From the NCBI GenBank assembly GCA_014360905.1, contig JACIWW010000008.1, positions 1 through 64,000 on the forward strand: 64,000 bases of DNA, written 5' to 3'. Under the pieces are notes generated by a model. The model was not told the DNA's origin. It did no database searches and worked only from the letters and a program-made list of their open reading frames with translations. Position 1 is the first letter of the stretch. The number at the start of each line of letters is the position of its first letter. Source of the stretch: Chloroflexota bacterium. GTDB taxonomy: Bacteria; Chloroflexota; Anaerolineae; UBA2200. The translations under genes and the position numbers were made by a program. Below are positions 16,138-26,025 of the stretch, piece after piece.

Positions 16138-16952
16138 GCATAGTCAATGCTTTTCAAGGTTTGTCTCCCGTCTTACAGGCGTTGCTGGCCACGTGTTTTA
16201 CCTGGGGAATGACCGCCCTGGGAGCTGCTGCAGTCTTTACCTCCAATGAGATCAGCAAAAAGACACTGGACATATTGCTCGGCTTTGCCGCCGGGGTGAT
16301 GATCGCGGCCAGCTACTGGTCTTTGCTTGCTCCTGCCATCGAGATGTCAGAGGGCAGGAGCATTCCCGCCTGGTTGCCCGCTGCGGTAGGCTTTCTCGCT
16401 GGCGGACTGTTCCTGCGTGGTATTGACCTAGTTCTACCGCACTTGCACCCAGGTGCTCTTATGGAAGAAGCAGAGGGCATCCATACTACCTTTAGACGGA
16501 TCACCCTGCTTGTGCTAGCCATTACATTGCACAACTTCCCTGAGGGGTTGGCTGTGGGAGTGGCTTTTGGAGCGGCTGCGGCTGGTTTCCCTTCTGCCAA
16601 TCTGGCAGGAGCAATTGCCCTGGCCATTGGCATCGGCATCCAGAACTTCCCAGAGGGCATGGCCGTTTCCATGCCCCTGCGCCGTGAAGGCGTTTCATCG
16701 CTAAAAAGCTTCTGCTATGGGCAGCTATCTGCGCTCGTTGAACCTATTGCAGGCGTGTTCGGGGCAGGAGCTGTTCTCTTGGCTCAGCCTATTCTGCCCT
16801 ATGCTTTGGCTTTTGCGGCAGGGGCGATGATCTTTGTCGTGATTGAGGAGCTAGTGCCCGAATCGCAGCGTGGTGGCAACACCGATTGGGCCACTATGGG
16901 TGCTATGGCCGGTTTTGCCGCTATGATGATCCTGGACGTGGCCTTTGGGTAG
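16134..16952 (+). CDS. ZIP-family divalent metal transporter (GufA group)
   Basis: The 272-residue membrane protein has about eight helices and both metal-site helices of ZIP transporters: HNFPEGLAVGVAFG and QNFPEGMAVSMPLRREG. ZIP proteins import zinc, iron or manganese down their gradients; GufA-type members such as ZupT favour zinc. A His-containing loop (LPHLHPG) lies in the variable region. The gene overlaps mutS by 4 nt (ATGA), so it is translated from the mutS transcript; no functional tie to mismatch repair is evident. Confidence 0.9.
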   Translation: MSIVNAFQGLSPVLQALLATCFTWGMTALGAAAVFTSNEISKKTLDILLGFAAGVMIAASYWSLLAPAIEMSEGRSIPAWLPAAVGFLAGGLFLRGIDLVLPHLHPGALMEEAEGIHTTFRRITLLVLAITLHNFPEGLAVGVAFGAAAAGFPSANLAGAIALAIGIGIQNFPEGMAVSMPLRREGVSSLKSFCYGQLSALVEPIAGVFGAGAVLLAQPILPYALAFAAGAMIFVVIEELVPESQRGGNTDWATMGAMAGFAAMMILDVAFG

Positions 16953-17033
16953 AGTCACTTACGGGAATCATAATCGTATTGCTTAGCAATAGCCTTCAAA
17001 AGCCTATCTTTACTTTCCCCAAGTCTACCTGCT

Positions 17034-17801
17034 TTATCCTTTGCACAGTAATGGCTTTCTCTGTAACGCGCGGATAGCTCCTACTGCTGCTATAACCACT
17101 GCCAGCAAGCCCGCCGTCCAGGCCACCAAAGGTGTTGCCATGTGTTTCACCGCAATGCCCGCGAAAGCCCATACAATGACCAGCACATAAGCCAGGTCTC
17201 TGCGGGTGAGATGGACAGCCAAGGCTATTCCGGCAGCGATAACCAGCATAATCGCTGCCCATGCAGGGGCACTGATGCCCCAGCCGCTCCAATTCCAGTA
17301 GGACAAGAGCGCCGTAACATTCGCCACGGTCGCTACCGTGATCCAGCCCAGGTAGATGCTGAATGGAATGTCTACCAGCCATTTCTCGGCCGTTGCAATC
17401 CGCTCGTGGCCAATGTCCAAGCGGAGGTAAATCGCTATCAGCGAGATGAGGAGGATAAGCATCACGGCTACGGTCAGTGGAAAGAATTCATAATGCCAGA
17501 GAAGGATCCACACAGCATTTGCCAAGCAACTCAGGACAAACCAGTAGCCAACACGTGCTAACCGTCGGTTATCCCTTTGTGCGGGCAATAATTGATAAAC
17601 GACAAACCCCAATAGTCCAAGGTAAATCAACCCCCAGATGGAGAAGACGTAGCCCGCTGGGACAAAATAAACCCGGAAGCGATCCGATATCTCTCCCGTG
17701 GTCTGGCCGTTGAGGGGCAAGGCATTGGCCAAACCATTGATAATTACCATAGCAAGGAGAGCCAATAGGTTAAGTATCTGTCTTGATCCGATCTTTTTCA
17801 T
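17034..17801 (-). CDS. TspO/MBR-like tryptophan-rich membrane protein
   Basis: The 255-residue protein has about eight hydrophobic helices. The first part has VFSIWGLIYLGLLGF and the middle SCLANAVWILLWHYEFFP, both typical of the TspO/MBR superfamily, in which tryptophans line a tetrapyrrole pocket. It is longer than classical TspO (about 160) and belongs to the extended bacterial group annotated as tryptophan-rich sensory protein. Ligand and role are not deducible. It stands alone, convergent with the ZIP gene. Confidence 0.75.
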   Translation of the reverse strand: MKKIGSRQILNLLALLAMVIINGLANALPLNGQTTGEISDRFRVYFVPAGYVFSIWGLIYLGLLGFVVYQLLPAQRDNRRLARVGYWFVLSCLANAVWILLWHYEFFPLTVAVMLILLISLIAIYLRLDIGHERIATAEKWLVDIPFSIYLGWITVATVANVTALLSYWNWSGWGISAPAWAAIMLVIAAGIALAVHLTRRDLAYVLVIVWAFAGIAVKHMATPLVAWTAGLLAVVIAAVGAIRALQRKPLLCKG

Positions 17802-17888
17802 CGCGCGATTCTCCCTTCCTCATGTAAGACACAATAATAAGTGTGGGGGCTTTCAGCCATGTTTTTTAGGAAGTTCCCGCTGGTAGCA

Positions 17889-18860
17889 CTACTTTGCTAG
17901 CACTTGGGCTAACTCCAGCAAACGCACATCCAGCTCTTTCTTCTTACTCACCACTTCCTCTAGCGGAGTGCCTGTGATTTCACCTTTATTCAGACCCATC
18001 AGCAGACCATATTCGCCACGAGCGATGTGCTCTGTTGCCGCCGCCCCCATGCGAGTAGCCAGCAACCGGTCCGAAGCGGTAGGCGCACCTCCTCGCTGGA
18101 CGTGTCCCAAGGTGGTTGCCCGCAATTCAAAGCCCAATCGCTCACGGTGTTTCTGGAAGTATTGTAGCAATCCTTCAGCATTGTATTTGGCTCCTTCTGC
18201 AACCACGATGAGCGCGTGCGACTTGCCGCGCCGATAACTATCGCGCAGCTCTGTAGCCAGAGCTTCTGGGTCGGTTTCTACTTCAGGGATGACCACCGCC
18301 TCTGCACCACCCGCAATACCGGACATCAGGGCTAGGTAGCCGCAATTGCGCCCCATTACTTCAACCAGGAAAGCCCGCTGATGCGATGAAGCCGTGACTT
18401 TCAGCCGGTCTATAGCCTCTAAGGCGATGTTCAGAGCAGTGTCTACACCGATGGTGATTTCCGACCCGTAAAGGTCATTGTCAATGGTGGAAGCCACTCC
18501 TACCACAGGGAAGCCCATCTGGAACAGCTCATGAGCACCACACTGCGATCCATTTCCACCGATCACTACCAGAGCCTCAATATCTTGCTGATTCAATGCC
18601 CTCAATGCTCTGAGGCGTCCTTCTTCGGTCTTGAACTCAGGGCAGCGGGCACTGCCCAGCACAGTTCCACCCATTTGGATGATGCCGCTGACATCGCGGG
18701 CTTTCAACGGCACAAAATTCCCCGCGATGAGACCTGCATAACCTTGCCGCACGCCAAAGACTTCCCAACCTTTATCCAGACCAGTACGCACCACGGCGCG
18801 AACAGCAGCGTTCATGCCTGGTGCATCTCCTCCGCTAGTCAACACCGCGATACGCTTCAT
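17889..18860 (-). CDS. pfkA: 6-phosphofructokinase
   Basis: The 323-residue enzyme phosphorylates fructose 6-phosphate in glycolysis. The N-terminus TSGGDAPGMNAAVRAVVR, the catalytic loop TIDNDLYGSE with its base Asp, and MGRNCGYLALM are all present. Length is standard for bacterial ATP-PFK. The Mg-binding GGDGS of the E. coli enzyme reads GGNGS here (codon AAT), a variant I believe is shared by a subgroup of bacterial PFKs. The residue after it is Gly rather than Asp, which favours ATP over pyrophosphate as donor, although a membrane pyrophosphatase is also encoded in the window. Confidence 0.93.
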   Translation of the reverse strand: MKRIAVLTSGGDAPGMNAAVRAVVRTGLDKGWEVFGVRQGYAGLIAGNFVPLKARDVSGIIQMGGTVLGSARCPEFKTEEGRLRALRALNQQDIEALVVIGGNGSQCGAHELFQMGFPVVGVASTIDNDLYGSEITIGVDTALNIALEAIDRLKVTASSHQRAFLVEVMGRNCGYLALMSGIAGGAEAVVIPEVETDPEALATELRDSYRRGKSHALIVVAEGAKYNAEGLLQYFQKHRERLGFELRATTLGHVQRGGAPTASDRLLATRMGAAATEHIARGEYGLLMGLNKGEITGTPLEEVVSKKKELDVRLLELAQVLAK

Positions 18861-18978
18861 GTCGTATCCTCCATCTGTTGTCGGTCAAGGCCTCGCCATA
18901 TCTGCTCTGTTTGCAGCGCTCATGTATGGTAGAGACTGCTATATAGCAGAGGATGTTGCCTCCACCAACCTTGCAACA

Positions 18979-19007
18979 AGTATAGCATTGTATTCCCTAA
19001 CGGTCAA
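18979..19007 (-). promoter_or_regulatory. Promoter of pfkA
   Basis: On the minus strand TTGACC (19002-19007), a 17-bp spacer and TATACT (18979-18984). The leader of about 110 nt contains the palindrome CTGCTATATAGCAG (18936-18949). Confidence 0.75.
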
Positions 19008-19069
19008 TAGCAACTGTCCCGCGCTTTCAGCCATCGTCTTACAATGCAAGAGCAGAAAGCAGAGTTCTC

Positions 19070-19098
19070 TTGGGCATCCAATCTCTTTGAGGTATAAT
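19070..19098 (+). promoter_or_regulatory. Promoter of gyrA
   Basis: TTGGGC (19070-19075), a 17-bp spacer and TATAAT (19093-19098). A start near 19105 would give a leader of about 29 nt. Confidence 0.7.
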
Positions 19099-19133
19099 AC
19101 ACTTGCAATTTATCAAGAAAGGGCTTTCAGGGC

Positions 19134-21707
19134 ATGGAGATTGGCATAGTTAGACAAGTTGATATTGAGCGAGAAATGAAGACGGCGTATCTGGATTATG
19201 CCATGAGCGTGATCACTTCGCGTGCCCTGCCTGATGTCCGGGATGGGCTAAAGCCAGTGCAACGCCGCATCCTCTATGCCATGAACGACATGGGTCTGCG
19301 ACACGACAAGCCCTATAAGAAGAGCGCACGCATCGTTGGCGAGGTGCTGGGCAAGTATCATCCCCATGGCGATGTGGCCGTCTACGATGCCATGACCCGC
19401 ATGGCCCAAGATTTCACGATGCGCTATATGCTCGTGGATGGACAAGGCAACTTTGGCTCTATAGATGGCGACAACCCCGCCGCGATGCGCTACACGGAGG
19501 CACGCCTGGCTGCTATTGCGGAGGAAATGCTAGCCGATATTGACAAAGACACCGTGGATTTCATGGACAATTTCGATGGCACGCTGCGCGAACCAGTGGT
19601 TCTACCTACGCGTCTGCCGAATTTTCTATTGAACGGTGCCTCGGGTATCGCAGTAGGCATGGCTACTAATGTGCCGCCTCACAATTTGAACGAAGTGTGC
19701 GATGCCACGATTTTCCTCATCGACAATTACCGACGCATCGATTCCATTTCTGTTGAAGAACTGATGGAATTCATCAAGGGGCCTGATTTTCCAACGGGAG
19801 GCACCATCCTGGGACTGGAAGGGATACGCAGCGCATACGCCACCGGCGCTGGCAAGATCGTGATGCGCGCACGTGCACACTTTGAAGAGGCTGGGGGAGG
19901 CAAATCGTTGATCATCGTCACCGAGCTTCCCTATCAGGTGAGCAAGGCCGGCTTGATTGAAAGGATCGCCGAGTTAGTGCGCGACAAAAGGATCGAAACA
20001 ATATCCGATCTGCGCGACGAATCAGACCGCCAGGGCATGCGTATTGTCATCGAGTTGAAGCGCGGGATGGAACCGCAGCCCACTTTGATGCAGTTGTACA
20101 AGTACACGCCAATGCAGAGCACATTCAATGTCAACATGTTGGCACTTGTCTATGGCGAACCTCGTGTTTTGTCGTTGAAGAGAAGCCTGCAACTCTTTAT
20201 TGAACATCGCCAAGAAGTTATCACCCGTCGTAGCCGCTTCGAGCTCGAGCGAGCCAAATTGCGTGCGCATATTCTAGAGGGCCTGAAAATTGCGTTGGAC
20301 CACCTAGACGCGGTGATTGCCACCATCCGCCAATCCCAAAGTGCCGAGACGGCGCTGACTAACTTGCAGCGCAAGTTCAAGCTAACGGAAACGCAGGCAC
20401 GCGCCATCCTCGATCTGCAATTGCGTCGTCTGGCAGCGCTGGAACGACGCAAGATCGAGGAAGAGTATGCAGATACACTAAAGCAAATCCAGTACCTGCA
20501 AAGTCTACTAGCCAATCCACGCAAAATCCTGCAGCTCATCAAGACGGAACTACAAGAGTTGAAAGAGCGTTATGGGGATGGGAGACTTACGCGTATTTCG
20601 GAAAAGGAAGCGGAGGAGATCAAGGTAGAAGACTTGATACCCGAAGAGGATGTGTTCGTCGCCGTTACACAAAGAGGTTACGTGAAAAGAGTCTTGCGAC
20701 GCAGCGATCTCTTTCCCCCAACAGGTCGGGATGCTGCCCTCCGCGCAGTAGCCACGAATACGCTGCATAATGTGCTCTTCTGCACGAACAAAGGACGCTG
20801 CTTTACCATCAAAGCACATCAAATTCCCGATTCGACAAACGGCATCCCTCTCTCCAACTTGCTGACCATAGAATCGGATGAAATTGTGACCTCCATTGTA
20901 GAAGTGCCGGACTTTAAGGAGGTCTCTTTCCTCACCATGTGTACAGCCCACGGGCGTATCAAACGCACTCCCGTGGCAGAGTTCTCCGCAATACGCTCAA
21001 GTGGTCTGAGTGCCATCACGTTGGACAATGGCGATGAGTTGCGTTGCGCGGTAACAACGAATGGTAGCCAGGAATTGATCCTCGTTACAGCAAAAGGGCG
21101 AGCGATACGCTTCAAAGAGGATGAAGTACGGGCCATGGGACGCAGTGCGGCTGGTGTGAATGCCATCAAACTGGATTCAGGCGACCACATCATCGGGATG
21201 GATGCAGTGCAGGAAGGAGGAACTTTGCTTGTCGTGAGTGAAAAAGGCTATGCAAAGCAGACACCTCTGACGGCATATCCGACCCAAAGTCGATATGGGA
21301 AAGGCATCGAAGCATTCTCGCCTAAGGCTCTTGCCCAAACCGGGCATTTGGTGGCTGCTTGTGTGGTGTATCCCGATGATGAAATAGGCATCTCATCTGC
21401 TAGCGGAGCGGCCTTCCGCATCAAAGCTAGCGAGATTCCCACGCAGAGCCGTTCCACGCGGGGCAGTGTCATCGCGCCTCTCAAAGGTACGGACAAGATA
21501 GCGGGCATGATGCATATTGCCGCCAAGCCCAAGAAGTCCGCTGTTGCGAGCCTGGTATCGCCACAAAGCAAGAAGCCCCGTCATGCTCGCAAATCTTCTG
21601 TGAAACAGCTTGCAACGAAGACCAAGGGAACCGCTACACAGGCGAAGAGAGGGGCGGAAAAAGGCGCAGCTTCTGCTCCCCGCGCACCCACATCCAGGAA
21701 AGAGTGA
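19134..21707 (+). CDS. gyrA: DNA gyrase subunit A (or topoisomerase IV A-like)
   Basis: The 857-residue protein has the breakage-reunion core with catalytic Tyr120 in [10 protein letters not shown], the quinolone-region sequence [12 protein letters not shown], and six C-terminal beta-pinwheel repeats (GYVKRV, GRIKRT, GRAIRF, GYAKQT). The GyrA-box that allows DNA wrapping reads QSRYGKG instead of QRRGGKG, so wrapping may be altered. After the pinwheel follows a Lys/Ala/Ser-rich basic tail of about 55 residues that most GyrA proteins lack. No gyrB is adjacent, so gyrase versus topoisomerase IV cannot be settled from context. Confidence 0.9.
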   Translation: MEIGIVRQVDIEREMKTAYLDYAMSVITSRALPDVRDGLKPVQRRILYAMNDMGLRHDKPYKKSARIVGEVLGKYHPHGDVAVYDAMTRMAQDFTMRYMLVDGQGNFGSIDGDNPAAMRYTEARLAAIAEEMLADIDKDTVDFMDNFDGTLREPVVLPTRLPNFLLNGASGIAVGMATNVPPHNLNEVCDATIFLIDNYRRIDSISVEELMEFIKGPDFPTGGTILGLEGIRSAYATGAGKIVMRARAHFEEAGGGKSLIIVTELPYQVSKAGLIERIAELVRDKRIETISDLRDESDRQGMRIVIELKRGMEPQPTLMQLYKYTPMQSTFNVNMLALVYGEPRVLSLKRSLQLFIEHRQEVITRRSRFELERAKLRAHILEGLKIALDHLDAVIATIRQSQSAETALTNLQRKFKLTETQARAILDLQLRRLAALERRKIEEEYADTLKQIQYLQSLLANPRKILQLIKTELQELKERYGDGRLTRISEKEAEEIKVEDLIPEEDVFVAVTQRGYVKRVLRRSDLFPPTGRDAALRAVATNTLHNVLFCTNKGRCFTIKAHQIPDSTNGIPLSNLLTIESDEIVTSIVEVPDFKEVSFLTMCTAHGRIKRTPVAEFSAIRSSGLSAITLDNGDELRCAVTTNGSQELILVTAKGRAIRFKEDEVRAMGRSAAGVNAIKLDSGDHIIGMDAVQEGGTLLVVSEKGYAKQTPLTAYPTQSRYGKGIEAFSPKALAQTGHLVAACVVYPDDEIGISSASGAAFRIKASEIPTQSRSTRGSVIAPLKGTDKIAGMMHIAAKPKKSAVASLVSPQSKKPRHARKSSVKQLATKTKGTATQAKRGAEKGAASAPRAPTSRKE

Positions 21708-21724
21708 GCAAGGGGTAGCATTTT

Positions 21725-23089
21725 ATGGACTTCAGAGAATTGCTGAGAAAAGGTCGCGGACAATTGCTGGAGCTCATGCCACAGCCAGAAGTAGAAGCGT
21801 TGGCAGAAACGCTGGTTGCATTTGCCAATGCTGATGGGGGCACAATTCTGGTTGGGCTCAGCAGCACCGGGATGTTGCTGGAGGAGGTGGAGCCCGAGCA
21901 CCTGGAGGCATTGCTCCTGCGTGCGCAAGGGATGTGCCGCCCGCCAGTCAAAACAGAGTGGCAGCCACTAGAGGCTATGGGCGGAACAGCGATTGCGATT
22001 TCTGTGCCGCGTAGCCCAGAATTGCACAGCCTTTTCGATGGCCGGGTGTTGTTGCGCTCAGGTGCGAAGAATCGTCCCCTGAGTGGCGAGGAGATCAGGT
22101 ACCTTGCTTCTGCTAAGGGAGCGGGCGAGTACGAATTGGAAGCGGTCCCCGGCGCGACCCTGACCGACTTCGATGAAGACATTATTGCTGAGTATGCGGC
22201 CAAGCGCCGCATACGTGGACCGCGCGGCGAGCAATTGAACGATGAGGAACTCTTATCCGATAGTGGAGCCGTGAACACGGAGGGCAAGCCCACTGTAGCT
22301 GGCATCTTGCTCTTTGGACGCAATCCGCAGCGCCTGTTATCTCACAGCGGTGCCGTGCTGGTGCGCTTTGCGGGCACGACACCAACTAACCGCGAGGGGC
22401 TTCCAGGCTATACCCGACGTGAGGAAATCACCGGATCGCTGAACCAGATCATCGACAAACTTTGGAACATTATCTGGGAAGAAATGCGCCATGAGTCGGT
22501 CATCTTCGGCTTGAAGCGCGAGGAGCGTCCCGAATACCCACCAGCTGCAGTTCGCGAGGCCATCGTCAATGCGGTTGCTCACCGCGACTATCGCCTCACG
22601 GGTCGCAAGATCGAAGTGCGCATGTTCGACGACCGGCTCGAAATCATCAGCCCTGGTGGACTTCCTGGCCACATCACGCTGGACAACATTGTCGAAGAGC
22701 ACTTCTCACGCAACCCTCGTATTGTGAGAGGACTCTTCTATTGGGGTTTCATCGAGGAATTGGGACTAGGCATTGACCGCATGATCGAGGAGATGCTGCA
22801 GGCTGGACATCCCCGGCCACAGTTTGACGCTACTCCTTTCACTTTTAAGGTAACCCTGCGCAACGTGCGCGAACGCCCAGTGAGCAAATGGGAAAAAGTT
22901 CTCAACGAGCGGCAGATCAAAGCCCTGCTTTTCCTGCAGGATCACAACCGCATTACCAATCGCGAGTACCACGACCTCTGTCCAGATGTAACACCTGAAA
23001 CGCTGCGCCTAGACCTGGTGGATATGGTGCAGAAGGGGATTCTACTGCGCATTGGCGACAAGAAGGGCGCCTATTACATCCTCAAATAA
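21725..23089 (+). CDS. AlbA_2-domain putative transcriptional regulator with GHKL ATPase-like domain
   Basis: The 454-residue protein starts with an AlbA_2 (Schlafen-type) domain (ALAETLVAFANADGGTILVGLSS, about 25-47). It continues with the ATP-binding-like region PAAVREAIVNAVAHRDY and DDRLEIISPGGLPGHITLDN, and ends with a winged helix (ITNREYHDLCPDVTPETLRLDLVDMVQKG). Such proteins are often annotated as RecG-like or transcriptional regulators; their targets are mostly unknown. It follows gyrA by 17 nt and is probably co-transcribed. Three copies of ATATCCCAAA lie just after its stop. Confidence 0.8.
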   Translation: MDFRELLRKGRGQLLELMPQPEVEALAETLVAFANADGGTILVGLSSTGMLLEEVEPEHLEALLLRAQGMCRPPVKTEWQPLEAMGGTAIAISVPRSPELHSLFDGRVLLRSGAKNRPLSGEEIRYLASAKGAGEYELEAVPGATLTDFDEDIIAEYAAKRRIRGPRGEQLNDEELLSDSGAVNTEGKPTVAGILLFGRNPQRLLSHSGAVLVRFAGTTPTNREGLPGYTRREEITGSLNQIIDKLWNIIWEEMRHESVIFGLKREERPEYPPAAVREAIVNAVAHRDYRLTGRKIEVRMFDDRLEIISPGGLPGHITLDNIVEEHFSRNPRIVRGLFYWGFIEELGLGIDRMIEEMLQAGHPRPQFDATPFTFKVTLRNVRERPVSKWEKVLNERQIKALLFLQDHNRITNREYHDLCPDVTPETLRLDLVDMVQKGILLRIGDKKGAYYILK

Positions 23090-23100
23090 ACGATGTAGTT

Positions 23101-23131
23101 ATATCCCAAATTATATCCCAAATATCCCAAA
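23101..23131 (+). repeat. Three copies of ATATCCCAAA
   Basis: Copies at 23101-23110, 23113-23122 and 23122-23131 lie 11 nt after the AlbA_2 regulator stop, in the convergent gap to the C26 amidase gene. They may be an operator for the adjacent regulator or a short replication-slippage tract. Confidence 0.6.
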
Positions 23132-23177
23132 TGCGATGGTTCGATGCGCTGTCAAAGCCTGTTGCTGGGGTGCATCG

Positions 23178-23909
23178 CTAACTGCAGCGAGGATTTCTGG
23201 CTGCCTCTTCAATGAATGCCGCTAAGAGACGTCTCATCTTGGGATCGTCCCATACCAAGTCCTCTGGATGCCATTGCACGCCCAGGACGAATCGCTTGTC
23301 CGGGGCTTCCATAGCTTCGATCACACCATCTGGCGCAACAGCGGCTACTATTAAGCGAGGAGCCACGTCTCGCACTGATTGGTGGTGAAAGCTATTGACA
23401 TGCACTTGATTGACGCCCAGGATGCCTGCCAGCCGAGTTCCCTCTTTGACCACTATCTCATGTCCTAGGTGGTTTCGCGGGTGTTCAGGGTGAAAGTTGT
23501 GGCGCAAGGCATGAGGAATCTGCGAGGGGATATCCTGATAGAGCGTGCCTCCCAAAGCTACGTTGAGCACCTGTATCCCGCGGCAAATGGCCAATAGAGG
23601 CAGATCATCCTCTACTGCCCAGCGCACCAAGAGCAATTCCACGCGATCGCGAGGTGGATCAATGTTCCCCAGCCTAGCTAGACGCTCTTGGCCAAAATGT
23701 CGAGGGGCGATGTCTCCCCCACCGGCTAGAAGCAATCCATCCAAGCGTTGATAGATATCCAGCAAGGCCTCCTCATCATCGAGCAACGGAATCAAAACTG
23801 GCGCTCCACCTACCGCCTCTAGCGCACGGCAGTAACTCTGCCCGACACAAAAACGGCGATAATTCGAGCGCAGGTTACCTTGGCATGGGATACCGATTAA
23901 TGGACGCAT
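23178..23909 (-). CDS. Class I glutamine-amidotransferase-like hydrolase (peptidase C26, PuuD-like)
   Basis: The 243-residue protein has the nucleophile elbow LAICRGIQVLNVALGGTLYQD with the catalytic Cys and the GVQWHPEDLVWD segment with the His-Glu pair. PuuD-type enzymes hydrolyse gamma-glutamyl-GABA in putrescine breakdown; others act on folyl-polyglutamate or related gamma-glutamyl compounds. No other putrescine genes are adjacent. It is the last gene of the ugd-acpS-protease-hppA run, starting 11 nt after hppA. Confidence 0.88.
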   Translation of the reverse strand: MRPLIGIPCQGNLRSNYRRFCVGQSYCRALEAVGGAPVLIPLLDDEEALLDIYQRLDGLLLAGGGDIAPRHFGQERLARLGNIDPPRDRVELLLVRWAVEDDLPLLAICRGIQVLNVALGGTLYQDIPSQIPHALRHNFHPEHPRNHLGHEIVVKEGTRLAGILGVNQVHVNSFHHQSVRDVAPRLIVAAVAPDGVIEAMEAPDKRFVLGVQWHPEDLVWDDPKMRRLLAAFIEEAARNPRCS

Positions 23910-23920
23910 GTGCGATTCCT

Positions 23921-25942
23921 TTAGTGGACTAGTCGCAGGAATAACGGCACGAAAGCAAGCGAGACAGCCGCAACCAATTCGACGAGAATGTTCAGAGTGG
24001 GTCCGGCCGTATCTTTCAATGGGTCTCCCACAGTGTCTCCTACCACGCTGGCGAGATGGGCCAGAGAACCCTTGCCACCATAGGCGCCAGTCTCGATGCG
24101 TTTCTTGGCATTGTCCCAGGCACCACCTACATTAGCCATGAAGATAGCCAAAAAAATACCACTCACGATATTGCCGGCTAGGAACCCAGCCAGCGCCTCA
24201 CAGCCCAAGGAGAAAACGATGACGAAGGGAGCAGCAACCGCAATCAGACAAGGTGCAACCAACTGCTCCAAAGCCCCCTTAGTGGCGATGTCAATACAGC
24301 GTTGATAATCTGGCGGGATTTTGCCTTCCCGCAACCCGACAATCTCTTTGAATTGACGCCGCACCTCTGTAACAATCAAACCTGCCGTACGTCCTACCGC
24401 TTTGAGCGTCATCGAAGAGACCAAAGCCGGAAATGCTCCTCCAATTAGGATGCCAGCCATCACCTTGGCATCGCGAATATCAAGGCTTTGCACCTTTGTC
24501 GCAGCAGAGTAAGCAGTCAGCAAGGAAAGCGCAGCGGCAGCAGTAGCACTGACCGCAAAAGCCTTGGCAATGGCTGCCGTGGTGTTGCCCGCTGCATCCA
24601 GACGATCGGTGATGCGCCTAATATGCGGATGCTGCCGTGTCATTTCAGCGATACCACCTGCGTTATCGGCGATAGGTCCGTAGGCATCCATGGACAACGT
24701 GATACCAAGAATCGAGAGCAAGCCCACGCCCGACAGCGAAATGCCATAGATACCCCACGCTCTGAAGGCAATGACCATGGACAATCCCAGTATAACCATA
24801 GGCAAGGTAGCGCTCTGCATGCCCACGGCTAATCCAGTGATGAGGATAGTGGCCGCGCCGGATTCACCTGAGCGAGCAATGGTATCGACTGGGCTTCCAG
24901 AAGTGAAGTAATCTGTAATCAGCCCGATGAGCACACCGGCAACCAGTCCTGCAGAAGCAGCGTAAAAAGCGCGCATGTCTCCTAGATAAAAGATAGACAG
25001 CAATAAAATCCCCAGCAACGTTGTCGCTCCGCTGCTGACCATGCCGATGCGCAAGAGCATTTCTGGCCCTACCTTTCCAGTTCGTGCCAGCGTCTTCACC
25101 GCAATAATTCCCAGTACAGAACCAATCATTCCTACAAAAAGAATCCACAAAGGCAAGAGTATGCCTTTTTCCCCTAAAGGCGTGCCCAGGATAGTGGTAG
25201 CCGAGGCACCCAGAATAAGGGCGGCAATGGAAGTATCCACATAAGCCTGGTAGGTGTCTGCACCCATGCCTGCCACATCGCCCACATTGTCGCCCACGTT
25301 ATCTGCGATGACCGCTGGGTTGCGTGGATCATCCTCCGGTATGCCTACCTCTACTTTCCCCACCATGTCAGCTCCTATGTCTGCCGCTTTGGTGAAGATG
25401 CCCCCGCCAATACGTGCGAAGATGGCGGCAAAACTTGCGCCAATGGAATAACCTGTCATCACGGTCAGTGGATTGGGCACTAGCCTCAAAAAGTGGAACA
25501 GCAGATACACCGAGGATATACCAAGGATGCCGATGCTCACGGCGGCCATGCCCAAAACCGACCCACCAGAGAAGGCCACAACAAAGGCATGGGTAGGGCC
25601 ATTGCGGGCGGCAAAAGTCGTACGACCATTCGCGCGTGTGGCGATGGCCATGCCGATATAGCCAGCCAGTACAGAAGTGCCCGCGCCGATGATGAAAGTG
25701 AACATTATATATGCGTCTAACGTCACCACCAAAAAGGCAGCGAAGAAAACTGCTACGATGGCCATGATGCGGTATTCACGTCGGAGAAACGTAGCTGCGC
25801 CTTCCTGGATGAAGGCGGAGAAATTGACGATCTCAGGTGGACCTGCCTCTTTGTTCATCGTGACTCGGGCAAGATACAGGGTAAACAGCAGCCCCAGCAG
25901 CCCGGCAATGGGAAAAACAAAGGCAATTGAAGACACGGTCAT
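23921..25942 (-). CDS. hppA: Membrane-bound ion-translocating pyrophosphatase
   Basis: The 673-residue protein has about 16 helices and couples pyrophosphate hydrolysis to H+ or Na+ pumping. Substrate-site motifs include DIGADMVGKVE, DDPRNPAVIADNVGDNVGD and DNAKK near the C-terminus. The segment GNTTAAIAKAF has Ala where potassium-independent enzymes have Lys, which suggests the K+-dependent class; the pumped ion cannot be read with certainty. The gene follows the S8 protease and precedes the C26 amidase by 11 nt. Confidence 0.95.
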   Translation of the reverse strand: MTVSSIAFVFPIAGLLGLLFTLYLARVTMNKEAGPPEIVNFSAFIQEGAATFLRREYRIMAIVAVFFAAFLVVTLDAYIMFTFIIGAGTSVLAGYIGMAIATRANGRTTFAARNGPTHAFVVAFSGGSVLGMAAVSIGILGISSVYLLFHFLRLVPNPLTVMTGYSIGASFAAIFARIGGGIFTKAADIGADMVGKVEVGIPEDDPRNPAVIADNVGDNVGDVAGMGADTYQAYVDTSIAALILGASATTILGTPLGEKGILLPLWILFVGMIGSVLGIIAVKTLARTGKVGPEMLLRIGMVSSGATTLLGILLLSIFYLGDMRAFYAASAGLVAGVLIGLITDYFTSGSPVDTIARSGESGAATILITGLAVGMQSATLPMVILGLSMVIAFRAWGIYGISLSGVGLLSILGITLSMDAYGPIADNAGGIAEMTRQHPHIRRITDRLDAAGNTTAAIAKAFAVSATAAAALSLLTAYSAATKVQSLDIRDAKVMAGILIGGAFPALVSSMTLKAVGRTAGLIVTEVRRQFKEIVGLREGKIPPDYQRCIDIATKGALEQLVAPCLIAVAAPFVIVFSLGCEALAGFLAGNIVSGIFLAIFMANVGGAWDNAKKRIETGAYGGKGSLAHLASVVGDTVGDPLKDTAGPTLNILVELVAAVSLAFVPLFLRLVH

Positions 25943-26025
25943 TGTGTAATACTTTTCCTTCTAATTAGGATAATCAAAATTGAAAAGGTCGAGAATAATC
26001 TTCCCATAGTTTAAGGATGGGCGGC

